Assembly (NCBI RefSeq): GCF_900105735.1
Contig: NZ_LT629793.1
Span: 3,596,001 to 3,660,000 of the forward strand
Reading direction: 5' to 3'
Length of the DNA: 64,000 nt
Source of the DNA: Pseudomonas yamanorum
Lineage (GTDB): Bacteria > Pseudomonadota > Gammaproteobacteria > Pseudomonadales > Pseudomonadaceae
Under the pieces are notes generated by a model, which saw nothing but the letters and a program-made list of their open reading frames with translations, was not told the DNA's origin and ran no database searches. Shown here piece after piece: positions 46,993-55,955 of this stretch. The translations under genes were made by a program, and so were the position numbers. Every line of letters begins with the position of its first letter. The first letter of the stretch is position 1.

Positions 46993-48135
46993 ATGCGTTG
47001 GGCGACCTATTTCGCCGTGTTGGCGTCGGTCTTGAGCGTGGGCCTGGCCTTGGGCGTGAGCATGCCGCTGGTGTCCCTGCGCCTGGAAAGCTGGGGCTAC
47101 GGCAGCTTCGCCATCGGCGTGATGGCGGCGATGCCGGCCTTTGGTGTGCTGTTGGGTGCCAAGGTCTCCAGCGGCCTGGCCTCGCGCCTGGGTACGGCGA
47201 ACCTGATGCGCCTGTGCCTGTGGGCCGGGGCGATTTCCATCGGCTTGCTGGCGGTATTGCCCAGCTACCCGGTATGGCTGGTGCTGCGGCTGATGATCGG
47301 GGTGATCCTGACCATCGTGTTTATCCTCGGCGAAAGCTGGATCAACCAACTGGTGATCGAGCGCTGGCGCGGCCGTCTGGTGGCGCTGTACGGCTGTAGC
47401 TATGCCTTGAGCCAACTGTCAGGCCCATTGCTGCTGGGCGCGCTGGGTACGGATAACGACATTGGCTTCTGGGTGGGCGTTGGTCTGCTGACGTTCTCGC
47501 CGATCCTGCTGCTGGGCCGCACCGGTGCGCCGACTGCCGAGTCCTTCAGCGTGACCTTCGGCGACTTGCTGCGCTTCTGCCAGGGTTTGCCGGCGATTGC
47601 CTGGGCGGTGGCGTTATTCGCCGCGTTCGAGGCGATGATTCTGACGCTGTTGCCGGTGTATTGCCTGCAACAGGGCTTCACCGCCGAGATTGCCCTGGCG
47701 ATGGTGAGTACGGTGGTGGTCGGTGATGCGTTGCTGCAACTGCCGATTGGCGCGCTGGCGGACTACCTGCCTCGACGCACACTGTTTCTCGGCTGCGCGC
47801 TGATGCTGCTGGCGACGAGCCTGGCAATTCCGCTGTTGCTGGATACGCTGCTGATCTGGCCGGTGTGGGTGCTGTTCGGGGCCAGCGCCGGTGGGTTGTT
47901 CACCTTGTCGCTGATCCTGATTGGCGAGCGCTACCGCGACGACGCACTGGTGCGCGCCAATGCGCATATCGCGCAGCTGTGGGGCATTGGCTGCCTGATC
48001 GGCCCACTGGTGGCTGGTGCCGGCAGCCAGTGGATCAGCGGGCATGCGTTGCCGCTGTTGATGGCAGCGGGGGCGCTGGGATTGGTGATTCTGCTGCTTC
48101 GCCAAGGTGCATTCGGCGGCGCCCAGCCGGCCTGA
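46993..48135 (+). CDS. MFS transporter
   Basis: The 380-residue product has about 12 membrane helices and MFS features, including the RLGTANL loop after helix 2 and PRRTLFLGCALMLLATSLA in the second half. An AGGAG at 46981 precedes ATG 46993; an in-frame start at 46957 is not favoured. It lies downstream of kauB and convergent with the phospholipase D-like gene. Substrate unknown; an amine or amino acid would fit the neighbourhood but there is no direct evidence. Confidence 0.88.
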   Translation: MRWATYFAVLASVLSVGLALGVSMPLVSLRLESWGYGSFAIGVMAAMPAFGVLLGAKVSSGLASRLGTANLMRLCLWAGAISIGLLAVLPSYPVWLVLRLMIGVILTIVFILGESWINQLVIERWRGRLVALYGCSYALSQLSGPLLLGALGTDNDIGFWVGVGLLTFSPILLLGRTGAPTAESFSVTFGDLLRFCQGLPAIAWAVALFAAFEAMILTLLPVYCLQQGFTAEIALAMVSTVVVGDALLQLPIGALADYLPRRTLFLGCALMLLATSLAIPLLLDTLLIWPVWVLFGASAGGLFTLSLILIGERYRDDALVRANAHIAQLWGIGCLIGPLVAGAGSQWISGHALPLLMAAGALGLVILLLRQGAFGGAQPA

Positions 48136-48153
48136 ACTTGAAATGCGAACAAC

Positions 48154-48244
48154 TGTGGGAGCTGGCTTGCCTGCGATAGCGGAGTGTCAGCTTGCGCATC
48201 CTGTGCCTGATACTCCGCAATCGCGGGCAAGCCCGGCTCCCACA
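48154..48244. repeat. REPIN with a divergent second half
   Basis: 48154-48177 has the GCTGGCTTGCCTGCGAT sequence, while 48220-48244 has GCGGGCAAGCCCGGCTCCC with one extra base, so the two halves differ. It lies between convergent MFS and phospholipase D-like genes. Confidence 0.8.
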
Positions 48245-48260
48245 GGGCTCTGCGCTGTTC

Positions 48261-49832
48261 TTAAAGCATGCGTTCCAGCCCGACGGATGTGGCAAACCAG
48301 GCATTGAACCGGCGCCACCAACTGCCCGGTTCGCGGGTCAGGGTGTGCAGTTGGCCGTTGTCTTCAGTCACCCACACCACCTGGCCATCCTGTAGTTTCG
48401 CCTGATAGCTCAACGGGGGCGCCATGCCCTCCAGTGCCAGGTTGCGCACGTGTTCCGCCAGTTCGGGACTGTCCACCAGCACCCCGACTTCGGTGTTCCA
48501 CAGCACCGAGCGCGGGTCGAAGTTGAATGAGCCGATAAAGGATTTCTCCCGGTCAAAGATGATCGCCTTGCTGTGCAGGCTGGAATCCGAGCCGTGGAAA
48601 GTGCCTTTGCGGAACAGATGAGGGCCGCTGCCGCCGCCGTCTCCCGGCTGGCGGCGCAACTCGTACAGTTTCACTCCGTGCTCCAGCAATGCCTTGCGGT
48701 AGGGCGCATAGCCACCGTGGACGGCGGGCACGTCGGTAGCTTCCAGGGAATTGGTCAGCAGGCTCACCGAGACGCCGGCGTCCGCACGACCGGTCAGGTA
48801 CACCAGGCCAGGCTGGCCCGGCACGAAGTAAGCCGAGATCATCATCAACTCGTGGCTCACCCCTTCCAGCTCAGGTGCCAGCTGGGTGGTCAGCAGCAGC
48901 CGTGGATCCGGATCGGCCTTGGCCAGCACCTTGCTCGGCGCATCCCACAGTGCCTGGTTCCAGGCCCAGATGAGTTCGCGGCGCCAGATGTCCATGCGCG
49001 GTTGGGTCTTGTAAGTGCGCAGGCGGTTGTACAGGGCATGGTTTTGCTGGCGAGACTCGGCAAGGGATTCTTCCAGGCGTACGCGGGCGCTGGCCAGGTC
49101 GCCTTTGGAGGCGCTGCTGACGAAATCGCCAATGGGCTTGCTCAACGCACTGTTCCAGTACTGATCGAAACTGTGGCCCAGTTGTTCGGCCACCGGGCCT
49201 ACGCTGAGCATGTCGATATCGGTGAAGTTGAGGTTGGGCTCGGCGTCGAAATATTCATCCCCCAGGTTGCGGCCGCCGACGATGGCCACGCTGTTGTCCG
49301 CCAGCCACAGCTTGTTATGCATGCGACGGTGTTGCAGCGACAGGTCGAACAGCCGCGCCATGGCCCGGGTCACGCCGGTGCTGCGGCCCAGGTGCAGCGG
49401 GTTGAACAGGCGAATCTGGATCTGCGGGTGGGCGGCGAGGGTGGCGATGATCTGGTCCAGGCCGTCGCTGGTGGTGTCGTCCAGCAGGATACGCACGCGC
49501 ACGCCACGGTCGGCGGCCTTGAGCAGTTCATCCACGAGCATGCGGGTGCTGATGCCGTCGTGGACGATGTAGTACTGCAAGTCGAGGCTGGTCTGGGCGT
49601 TGCGGATCAGTTCGGCGCGAGCCATGAAGGCCTCGCTGCTGTTGGGCAGCAGGCGGAAACCGGAGCGGCCTCTGTACGGCGCGGCCTGGGCCTGGATCGA
49701 GCGGCCGAAGGACGACTCGCTGGCCGGCAGCGCCTCGCTGGGCGTGCGCGGCTGGTCGATGGTTGCGCAGCCGCCCAGGGCCAGGATGCCCAGCAGGAAA
49801 AACGGTAATAGCCGTTGGGTCATCAATGACAT
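48261..49832 (-). CDS. Phospholipase D-family lipoprotein (ClsC-like)
   Basis: The 523-residue product has a lipoprotein signal peptide with lipobox ALGGC and two HKD motifs: HNKLWLADNSVAIVGGRN in the first half and HSKAIIFDREKSFIGSFN in the second, so both catalytic half-sites are intact. It resembles cardiolipin synthase ClsC/YmdC but is longer and lipid-anchored. It would act on phospholipids at the envelope. ATG 49832 is taken; an in-frame ATG at 49823 is possible. It faces the MFS gene. Confidence 0.88.
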   Translation of the reverse strand: MSLMTQRLLPFFLLGILALGGCATIDQPRTPSEALPASESSFGRSIQAQAAPYRGRSGFRLLPNSSEAFMARAELIRNAQTSLDLQYYIVHDGISTRMLVDELLKAADRGVRVRILLDDTTSDGLDQIIATLAAHPQIQIRLFNPLHLGRSTGVTRAMARLFDLSLQHRRMHNKLWLADNSVAIVGGRNLGDEYFDAEPNLNFTDIDMLSVGPVAEQLGHSFDQYWNSALSKPIGDFVSSASKGDLASARVRLEESLAESRQQNHALYNRLRTYKTQPRMDIWRRELIWAWNQALWDAPSKVLAKADPDPRLLLTTQLAPELEGVSHELMMISAYFVPGQPGLVYLTGRADAGVSVSLLTNSLEATDVPAVHGGYAPYRKALLEHGVKLYELRRQPGDGGGSGPHLFRKGTFHGSDSSLHSKAIIFDREKSFIGSFNFDPRSVLWNTEVGVLVDSPELAEHVRNLALEGMAPPLSYQAKLQDGQVVWVTEDNGQLHTLTREPGSWWRRFNAWFATSVGLERML

Positions 49833-49885
49833 GGGTTCCGAGTCAGGGCGATTGTCGGCATATGACGGCTATTTCCCGCAAAAGG

Positions 49886-51310
49886 TCAGTCCACCGCTTC
49901 GGCCAGCAACCTGATGGCGGTTGCGCCGACCTTGCGCACGGCCTCTTCAATCTGCGGCGTCGGTTTGGCAGCGTAGTTCATGCGCAAACAATTCCGGTAC
50001 TTGCCGGAGGCGGAAAAGATACTTCCCACGGCAATCTGTACACCTTCATCCACTAGCAGCCGGTTGAGCTTCAGGGTGTCGAAGCCTTCCGGCAGCTCCA
50101 CCCACAGCATGAAACTGCCCTGTGGACGACTGGCGCGGGTGCCGGCCGGGAAATAGCGGCTGACCCAATCGAGCATCAGGTCGCGATTACGCTGGTATTG
50201 CGTACGCATCCGCCGCAAATGCGGTTCGAAATGGCCATTTTTCAGAAACTCGGCAATCGCGATCTGCGGCTGGGTCGCGGTGGCGCCGGTGCTGATGTAT
50301 TTCATGTGCAGGACGCGCTCGAGGTAACGACCGGGTGCTACCCAGCCAATCCGCAGGCCGGGCGCCAGGGTTTTCGAGAAGGAACTGCACAGTACGACGC
50401 GGCCATCTTCGTCGAAGGACTTGATAGTGCGTGGACGCGGGTAGCTGTAGGCCAGTTCGCCATACACATCGTCTTCGATGATTGCCACGTCGAAGCGCTG
50501 GGCCAGGGTCAGCAGCGCACGTTTACGCGACTCCGGCATGATGTAGCCCAGTGGGTTGTTGCAGTTGGGGGTCAGCTGGATGACTTTGATCGGCCACTGC
50601 TCCAGCGCCAGTTCAAGCGCTTCCAGGCTGATACCCGTGAGTGGGTCGGTGGGGATTTCCAAGGCTTTCATGCCCAGGCCTTTCAGGGTCTGCATGGCGC
50701 CATGGAAGCTCGGCGAGTCGACGGCAACGATGTCGCCCGGCTCGCAGATGGCGTGGATGCTCGCGGACAGCGCTTCGTGGCAACCGGTGGTGATCACCAG
50801 ATCCTGGGGCGTCAGTTGGCAGCCTGAATCGAGCATCAGGCGTGCGATCTGTTCGCGCAGCTCCAGGTTGCCGTGGATGGTGTCGTAATACAGCCCTGGC
50901 ATGTCCTGGCGGCGGCTGATCCGGGCCAGGCTGCGCAACAGGGGTTTCATGGTCGGCGACAATACATCCGGCATGCCCCGACCCAACTGTATGGTGTCTT
51001 TGCGTGGCACTGCGCGGATCAGATCCAGCACCTGGTCCCACTGGGAAATCTCCACCGGGCGCTGGGCCGGGCGGCCGACGGCGGGCAGTGCGGGCAAGTC
51101 GCGGCCCACGGGTACGAAGTAGCCGGATTTGGGTTTTGGCATCGCCAGGCCGTTGTCTTCCAGCATCCGATAGGCCTGCTGTACGGTGCTCAGGCTTACC
51201 CCGTGCTCCACACTCAAGGCCCGCACTGACGGCAATCGATCGCCCGGGCGATAGAAGCCCTGCTCAATGCGCGTGCCCAACAGTTCGGCGAGGTTGACGT
51301 ATAGGGTCAT
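49886..51310 (-). CDS. MocR-family regulator: GntR helix-turn-helix plus aminotransferase domain
   Basis: The 474-residue product fuses an N-terminal winged helix of GntR type (about residues 1-75, FYRPGDRLPSVRALSVEHGVSLSTVQQAYRML) to a class-I aminotransferase fold. The PLP lysine is Lys313 in CSSFSKTLAPGLRIGW, and the fold also contains LTPNCNNPLG and YGEL. Such regulators use PLP as effector to sense amines or amino acids. It is divergent from a small DUF1127 gene with an inverted repeat between. The target gene is not known. Confidence 0.92.
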   Translation of the reverse strand: MTLYVNLAELLGTRIEQGFYRPGDRLPSVRALSVEHGVSLSTVQQAYRMLEDNGLAMPKPKSGYFVPVGRDLPALPAVGRPAQRPVEISQWDQVLDLIRAVPRKDTIQLGRGMPDVLSPTMKPLLRSLARISRRQDMPGLYYDTIHGNLELREQIARLMLDSGCQLTPQDLVITTGCHEALSASIHAICEPGDIVAVDSPSFHGAMQTLKGLGMKALEIPTDPLTGISLEALELALEQWPIKVIQLTPNCNNPLGYIMPESRKRALLTLAQRFDVAIIEDDVYGELAYSYPRPRTIKSFDEDGRVVLCSSFSKTLAPGLRIGWVAPGRYLERVLHMKYISTGATATQPQIAIAEFLKNGHFEPHLRRMRTQYQRNRDLMLDWVSRYFPAGTRASRPQGSFMLWVELPEGFDTLKLNRLLVDEGVQIAVGSIFSASGKYRNCLRMNYAAKPTPQIEEAVRKVGATAIRLLAEAVD

Positions 51311-51332
51311 GGCGATGCTTCCCGGCTACCAG

Positions 51333-51383
51333 TACAGATAGGCTGAAAATACAGGATTCAGCCGCCAATAGGCAGTATCTGTA
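51333..51383. promoter_or_regulatory. Inverted repeat between the MocR-type regulator and DUF1127 gene
   Basis: TACAGATA (51333-51340) and TATCTGTA (51376-51383) are perfect inverted half-sites spaced 35 bp, and GGCTGA / TCAGCC (51341-51346 / 51358-51363) lie between them. This pattern suits a dimeric MocR/GntR operator. Confidence 0.45.
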
Positions 51384-51476
51384 TGGATTTAATACTGGGT
51401 GGTTGAATCTGTCATGGTTTCGCGCACTGGCTCATCCTACGTACTCATGGCAATACGCAAATGAGGGGCAGGAAAA

Positions 51477-51713
51477 ATGAGCGGGTTGAGCGATGTGCGG
51501 TTGGCGTTACACGGTCAGGAACTGGAAGCCGGGCAGGAGCGGCGCATGGCGGCGCGGACCACGGCCCCCGCACTCAGCTCATGGGCGTTGTTCTGGCACC
51601 GCATGCACACGCGCAAGACCTTGCTGGAGTTGACCCCTGAACAACTGCGTGACGTGGGCCTGAGTGTCGAACAGGCGCGCCAGGAAGGATTAAAACCCTT
51701 CTGGCGCGGTTGA
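51477..51713 (+). CDS. Small DUF1127 protein
   Basis: The 78-residue product has a C-terminal DUF1127 motif (ELTPEQLRDVGLSVEQARQE, FW), a short Arg-rich domain found in many proteobacterial small proteins that can bind RNA. The N-terminal 40 residues are unique. It is divergent from the MocR-type gene and convergent with the amine-oxidase gene, 1 bp apart. In some bacteria such proteins respond to stress and phosphate; no role is known here. Confidence 0.85.
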   Translation: MSGLSDVRLALHGQELEAGQERRMAARTTAPALSSWALFWHRMHTRKTLLELTPEQLRDVGLSVEQARQEGLKPFWRG

Positions 51714-51714
51714 T

Positions 51715-53007
51715 TCAGACCAGTTCTTTCAACCGGTGCCAGAGCATTCCCAGCGCCAGCAGCGGCGAGCGCAAATGCTTGCCGCCCGGGAAGGTGATGT
51801 GTGGCACCTTCGCAAACAGATCGAACCGCCCGCTTTGCTGGCCGTTGATGGCTTCGCCCAGCAGTCTGCCTGCCAGGTGGGTGGCATTGAGGCCGTGGCC
51901 AGCATACGCCTGGGCGAAATACACATTGGGTTGGTCGGCCAGCCGGCCAATCTGCGGCAGGCGGTTGGCGCCGATGCCGATCATGCCGCCCCACTGGTAA
52001 TCGATTTTCACGTTGGCCAGTTGTGGGAATACCTGCAGCATTTTCGGACGCATGTAGGCGCCGATGTCCTTCGGATCCCGTCCGGAATAATGGCAGGCAC
52101 CCCCGAACAACAAGCGTCGGTCGGCGGACAGCCGGAAGTAGTCCACCGTCACCCGCTGGTCACACACCGCCATGTTCTGTGGCAGTAGCTCGGCCGCTTG
52201 GGCTTCGCTCAACGGCTCGGTGGCGATGATGTAGCTGCCGGCGGGCAGCACTTTGCCGCTCAGGTGCGGGTTGAGGCCGTTCAAATAAGCGTTGCAGCCC
52301 AGCACCAGGGTCTTGGCGCGTACATTGCCCTGAGCCGTGTGAACATTGACCTCCGGGCCGTAATCGATGCGCACCGTTTCGGAATGCTCGAACAGCTGGA
52401 CGCCCAACTGTTGTGCAGCCGCTGCTTCACCGAGGGCCAGGTTCAGCGGGTGCAGGTGGCCGGAGCCCATGTCGATCATGCCGCCCACATAGCGGTTAGA
52501 GCCGATCACGCCGGGCATCTCGCTGGCTTGCAGCAGGCGTACTTCATGGCGATAACCGAGGCTTCGCAGTTCTTCGGCGTCGGCGGCCAGGTGTTCCAGG
52601 TCGCGGGGTTTGTTGGCCAGGTCGCAGTAGCCCCAGGTCAGGTCGCAGGCGATCTGCGAACGCTCGACCCGTTGGCGCACGATTTCCACGGCTTCCAGGC
52701 CCATCAGTTTCATCTGACGCACGCCCTCGGTGCCGATGACGTTGGTGAACTGATCCAGGCCGTGACCGACGCCGCGAATCAGTTGCCCGCCATTGCGCCC
52801 GCTGGCGCCCCAGGCGATCTTGCGGGCTTCCAGCAGGACCACGCTGAAACCCCGTTCTGCCAGTTCCAGGGCGGTGTTGAGCCCCGAAAAGCCGCCGCCG
52901 ACCACGCACACATCGGCCACGATTTCACCTGTCAGCACCGGATAATCAGGCTGCGGGAAACTGCTGGCGGCGTAGTAGGAATTGGCGTGCCGGGCGCTGG
53001 CGGTCAT
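51715..53007 (-). CDS. FAD-dependent amine oxidase, PuuB/PauB-like (gamma-glutamylpolyamine oxidoreductase)
   Basis: The 430-residue product has an N-terminal FAD-binding VCVVGGGFSGLNTALELAERG, WGASGRNGGQL, and the DAO-family C-terminus (GGMIGIGANRLPQIG, YAQAYAGHGLNATHLAG). This is the DadA/PuuB class that oxidises gamma-glutamylated amines or amino acids. By position it corresponds to PAO1 PA5309 (PauB4), from memory. The ATG at 53007 is chosen because AGGG lies about ten bases upstream; in-frame ATG 53016 is an alternative. Linked kauB and pauR make a polyamine role likely. Confidence 0.88.
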   Translation of the reverse strand: MTASARHANSYYAASSFPQPDYPVLTGEIVADVCVVGGGFSGLNTALELAERGFSVVLLEARKIAWGASGRNGGQLIRGVGHGLDQFTNVIGTEGVRQMKLMGLEAVEIVRQRVERSQIACDLTWGYCDLANKPRDLEHLAADAEELRSLGYRHEVRLLQASEMPGVIGSNRYVGGMIDMGSGHLHPLNLALGEAAAAQQLGVQLFEHSETVRIDYGPEVNVHTAQGNVRAKTLVLGCNAYLNGLNPHLSGKVLPAGSYIIATEPLSEAQAAELLPQNMAVCDQRVTVDYFRLSADRRLLFGGACHYSGRDPKDIGAYMRPKMLQVFPQLANVKIDYQWGGMIGIGANRLPQIGRLADQPNVYFAQAYAGHGLNATHLAGRLLGEAINGQQSGRFDLFAKVPHITFPGGKHLRSPLLALGMLWHRLKELV

Positions 53008-53122
53008 GGGGAGCATCCCTGTTTGGAAAATTTGACGCAGGATACAGCGGTCGGGCGAAGCTGTCTCACCGCGGGCTTTTAGGGCAGAATCCACGCCTAT
53101 TCGCCGTTCGGTCCCTGTGTCG

Positions 53123-53476
53123 ATGAGTTGCAACAGTCAGAAAGTCAACGCGCTGCGCCGGCAGATTCCCTCGTTCGAGTGCGTCCCGGGTTGCCACGAC
53201 TGCTGCGGGCCGGTGACCACGTCCCCCGAGGAAATGTCGCGCCTGCCGCGCAAGACCGCTGCCGAGCAGGAAGCGGCGATGGATGAACTCAACTGCGTGC
53301 ACCTCGGCCCCAATGGCTGCACCGTGTACGACGAACGCCCGCTGATTTGCCGGCTGTTCGGCACCACGCCGACCTTGCCATGCCCCAACGACCGCCGCCC
53401 GGTGGAGTTGATCCACCCACGGGTGGAAAAGCAGATTCACGCGTACATGGCGTCGACGCGTCAGGTATTGGTCTAG
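53123..53476 (+). CDS. YkgJ-family cysteine-cluster protein
   Basis: The 117-residue product has a dense cysteine set (CVPGCHDCC near residue 20, then C in NCVHLG, GC, IC, PC) of the zinc/iron-chelating YkgJ type. Such proteins are presumed metal-binding with unknown function. ATG 53123 is chosen over an upstream GTG at 53117. It is divergent from the amine oxidase and convergent with lrp, separated from the latter by a REPIN. Confidence 0.85.
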   Translation: MSCNSQKVNALRRQIPSFECVPGCHDCCGPVTTSPEEMSRLPRKTAAEQEAAMDELNCVHLGPNGCTVYDERPLICRLFGTTPTLPCPNDRRPVELIHPRVEKQIHAYMASTRQVLV

Positions 53477-53497
53477 CGGATGTCCCCGATCAACTAG

Positions 53498-53586
53498 TGT
53501 GGGAGCGGGCTTGCTCGCGAATGCGGTGGATCAGTGGATATAGGGTTGGCTGGCATGCCGCCTTCGCGAGCAAGCCCGCTCCCACA
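53498..53586. repeat. REPIN, GCGGGCTTGCTCGCGAA type
   Basis: Copies at 53498-53521 and 53563-53586 are exact reverse complements, 41 bp apart, between convergent genes. Confidence 0.9.
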
Positions 53587-53604
53587 TTGGCCTGTGGTGC
53601 TGTC

Positions 53605-54093
53605 TTAATCCGGGATCGGCAGGTTCAGGCTCTCTTTCACCTCTTCCATCACGATGTAGCTCTTGGACTCCCTTACGTGGGGCAGCTTGAGCAGGATATC
53701 GCCGAGCAATTTGCGGTACGACGCCATCTCCGAGATTCGCGCCTTCACCAGGTAGTCGAAATCCCCCGACACCAGGTGGCACTCCAGCACGTGGGGCAGT
53801 TTCAGCACGGCGCGTCGGAATTCTTCAAAGGTGTCGCCGGACTTGTAGTCGAGGCTGATCTCGACAAACACCAGCAGGCTGCCCTTCAAATGCTGCGGAT
53901 TGAGCCGGGCGTTGTAGCCCATGATGATCCCTTCGCGCTCCAGGCGCCGGACCCGCTCGGTGCATGGCGTGGTCGACAGGCCGACCTTTTCCCCCAGCTC
54001 GGTAAACGAAATTCGCCCGTCTGCCTGCAGGATGCGCAGGATGTTGCGGTCGATCTTGTCCAGCTCCCGCTTGGTTTGAGTGTTGGTCCGCAT
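53605..54093 (-). CDS. dadR: Lrp-family regulator (DadR-like) of the alanine catabolism genes
   Basis: The 162-residue product has an N-terminal helix-turn-helix (LDKIDRNILRILQADGRISF, STTPCTERVRRLEREGII) and the C-terminal RAM ligand domain (GDFDYLVKARISEMASYRKLL). Lrp/DadR activates dadAX in response to alanine. ATG 54093 is the conserved start; an in-frame start at 54195 would overlap the promoter. It is divergent from dadA, 156 bp apart. Confidence 0.94.
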   Translation of the reverse strand: MRTNTQTKRELDKIDRNILRILQADGRISFTELGEKVGLSTTPCTERVRRLEREGIIMGYNARLNPQHLKGSLLVFVEISLDYKSGDTFEEFRRAVLKLPHVLECHLVSGDFDYLVKARISEMASYRKLLGDILLKLPHVRESKSYIVMEEVKESLNLPIPD

Positions 54094-54249
54094 AGGGGAT
54101 GCTCCTCCGTGAAAAGGGTTTTTGCCGAGAATTGTCGCCAAATATAGGCAGTTATATAGTGAAATACACTGGTGATTGCTTTTTATACTGCCCACATCTT
54201 TGTGCTGAACAACAAACGTCAGCGGTCAAGCCGTGATGAGGGAATAAAA
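54094..54249. promoter_or_regulatory. dadR/dadA divergent control region
   Basis: 156 bp, AT-rich around 54140-54190, with a -10-like TATACT at 54184-54189 facing dadA. Lrp-type regulators bind such regions; exact operator half-sites are not resolved by eye. Confidence 0.55.
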
Positions 54250-55551
54250 ATGCGCGTTCTGGTCTTGGGTAGCGGTGTCATTGGCGTGGCCAGTGCCTAC
54301 TATTTGGCACGAGCTGGTTTTGAAGTGGTCGTGGTCGACCGTCAGCCGGCTGTAGCCATGGAGACCAGTTTCGCCAACGCCGGGCAGATCTCGCCGGGCT
54401 ACGCCTCGCCATGGGCTGCGCCGGGTGTGCCGCTCAAGGCCATCAAATGGCTGCTGGAGCGCCACGCACCCCTGGCGATCAAGGCCACCGCCGATATCGA
54501 TCAGTACCTGTGGATGGCGCAGATGCTGCGCAACTGCACCGCCAGCCGTTATGCGGTGAACAAGGAGCGCATGGTGCGCCTGTCCGAGTACAGCCGCGAC
54601 TGCATCGATGAGCTGCGCGCCGAGACGGGCATTGCCTACGAAGGCCGCACCTTGGGGACCACGCAGTTGTTCCGTACCCAGGCCCAGCTGGACGGTGCCG
54701 CCAAGGACATCGCCGTGTTGAAAGAGTCTGGCGTGCCTTACGAGCTACTGGACCGCGCCGGCATTGCCCGGGTTGAACCAGCCCTGGCCAGCGTCACCGA
54801 TATCCTCGCCGGTGCCCTGCGCCTGCCGAACGACCAGACCGGCGACTGTCAGATGTTTACTACCCGCCTTGCCGACATGTGCAAGCAACTGGGTGTCGAA
54901 TTCCGCTTCGAGCAAGATATCCAGCGCCTGGACTACGCCGGTGACCGGATCAACGGTGTGTGGATCGACGGCAAGCTGGAAACCGCCGACCGCTACGTGC
55001 TGGCCCTCGGCAGCTACTCGCCGAAACTGCTCAAGCCACTGGGAATCAAGGCGCCGGTGTACCCGCTCAAGGGCTACTCGATGACCGTGCCGATCACCAA
55101 CGCGGCGATGGCCCCGACTTCGACCATTCTCGATGAGACCTACAAGGTCGCGATCACCCGTTTCGACAACCGTATCCGCGTCGGTGGCATGGCTGAAATA
55201 GCCGGTTTTGACCTGTCGCTGAACCCGCGCCGGCGGGAAACCCTGGAGATGATCGTCAACGACCTTTATCCTCAGGGCGGCGATTTGAGCCAGGCCAGTT
55301 TCTGGACCGGCCTGCGCCCGACCACGCCAGACGGCACGCCGATTGTCGGTGCCACCCCGTTCAAGAACCTGTTCCTGAACACCGGCCACGGCACCCTCGG
55401 TTGGACCATGGCTTGTGGCTCTGGTCGCTTGCTGGCCGATTTGATGGCGAAGAAAACCCCGCAAATCAGTGCCGAAGGTCTTGATATTTCCCGTTATGGC
55501 AACCACCAGGAGTCCGCAAAACATGTCAATCCAGCGCCAGCTCACCAATGA
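54250..55551 (+). CDS. dadA: D-amino acid dehydrogenase small subunit
   Basis: DadA oxidises D-alanine and other D-amino acids at the inner membrane, passing electrons to the respiratory chain. The 433-residue product has FAD-binding [17 protein letters not shown] (residues 8-24), [22 protein letters not shown], and a C-terminal [20 protein letters not shown] 54250 is the conserved start. Its end overlaps the following RidA-like gene by 29 bp, and dadX follows, forming the Lrp-controlled dad operon. Confidence 0.96.
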   Translation: MRVLVLGSGVIGVASAYYLARAGFEVVVVDRQPAVAMETSFANAGQISPGYASPWAAPGVPLKAIKWLLERHAPLAIKATADIDQYLWMAQMLRNCTASRYAVNKERMVRLSEYSRDCIDELRAETGIAYEGRTLGTTQLFRTQAQLDGAAKDIAVLKESGVPYELLDRAGIARVEPALASVTDILAGALRLPNDQTGDCQMFTTRLADMCKQLGVEFRFEQDIQRLDYAGDRINGVWIDGKLETADRYVLALGSYSPKLLKPLGIKAPVYPLKGYSMTVPITNAAMAPTSTILDETYKVAITRFDNRIRVGGMAEIAGFDLSLNPRRRETLEMIVNDLYPQGGDLSQASFWTGLRPTTPDGTPIVGATPFKNLFLNTGHGTLGWTMACGSGRLLADLMAKKTPQISAEGLDISRYGNHQESAKHVNPAPAHQ

Positions 55552-55876
55552 GCGCATGAGCCAGATCGTTGTTCACAGCGGTACCGTGTATCTGGCAGGT
55601 CAGGTCGGCGACGACATGAGTGCCGGGATTGAACAGCAGACCCGCGAAACCCTCGTCAATATCGAGCGTTTGCTGGACCTGGCCGGTACCGACAAGACCA
55701 AGCTGCTGTCGGTGACCATCTACCTGAAAGACATCGACGCCGATTTCGCCGGGATGAACGCGGTATGGGACAAGTGGTTGCCAAAAGGCGTCGCGCCGGC
55801 CCGTGCCACGGTTGAAGCGAAACTCTGCGAACCGGAAATCCTGGTGGAGCTGTCGGTTGTGGCCGCTCTGCCTTAA
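55523..55876 (+). CDS. RidA-family protein of the dad operon
   Basis: The 117-residue product belongs to the RidA/YjgF superfamily but is distinct from the ridA next to spoT: it has [21 protein letters not shown] and a C-terminal [20 protein letters not shown], with the conserved Arg in the RATVEA strand. It probably scavenges the 2-iminopropanoate that DadA makes. ATG 55523 lies inside dadA and overlaps it by 29 bp. The gene is followed by a hairpin before dadX. Confidence 0.9.
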   Translation: MSIQRQLTNERMSQIVVHSGTVYLAGQVGDDMSAGIEQQTRETLVNIERLLDLAGTDKTKLLSVTIYLKDIDADFAGMNAVWDKWLPKGVAPARATVEAKLCEPEILVELSVVAALP

Positions 55877-55890
55877 GCAAAACTCCTCTC

Positions 55891-55926
55891 CCGGTTCCCG
55901 CGCAGTCAGTGGGTGCCGGTTTTTTC
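55891..55926 (+). terminator. Putative terminator/attenuator between the RidA-like gene and dadX
   Basis: CCGGTTCCCGCGC-AGTCA-GTGGGTGCCGG with six Ts follows. It is imperfect (internal mismatches), so partial read-through to dadX is likely. Confidence 0.6.
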
Positions 55927-55955
55927 TTCTCACTGCCGCCTAGAAGCCTGCCGCC

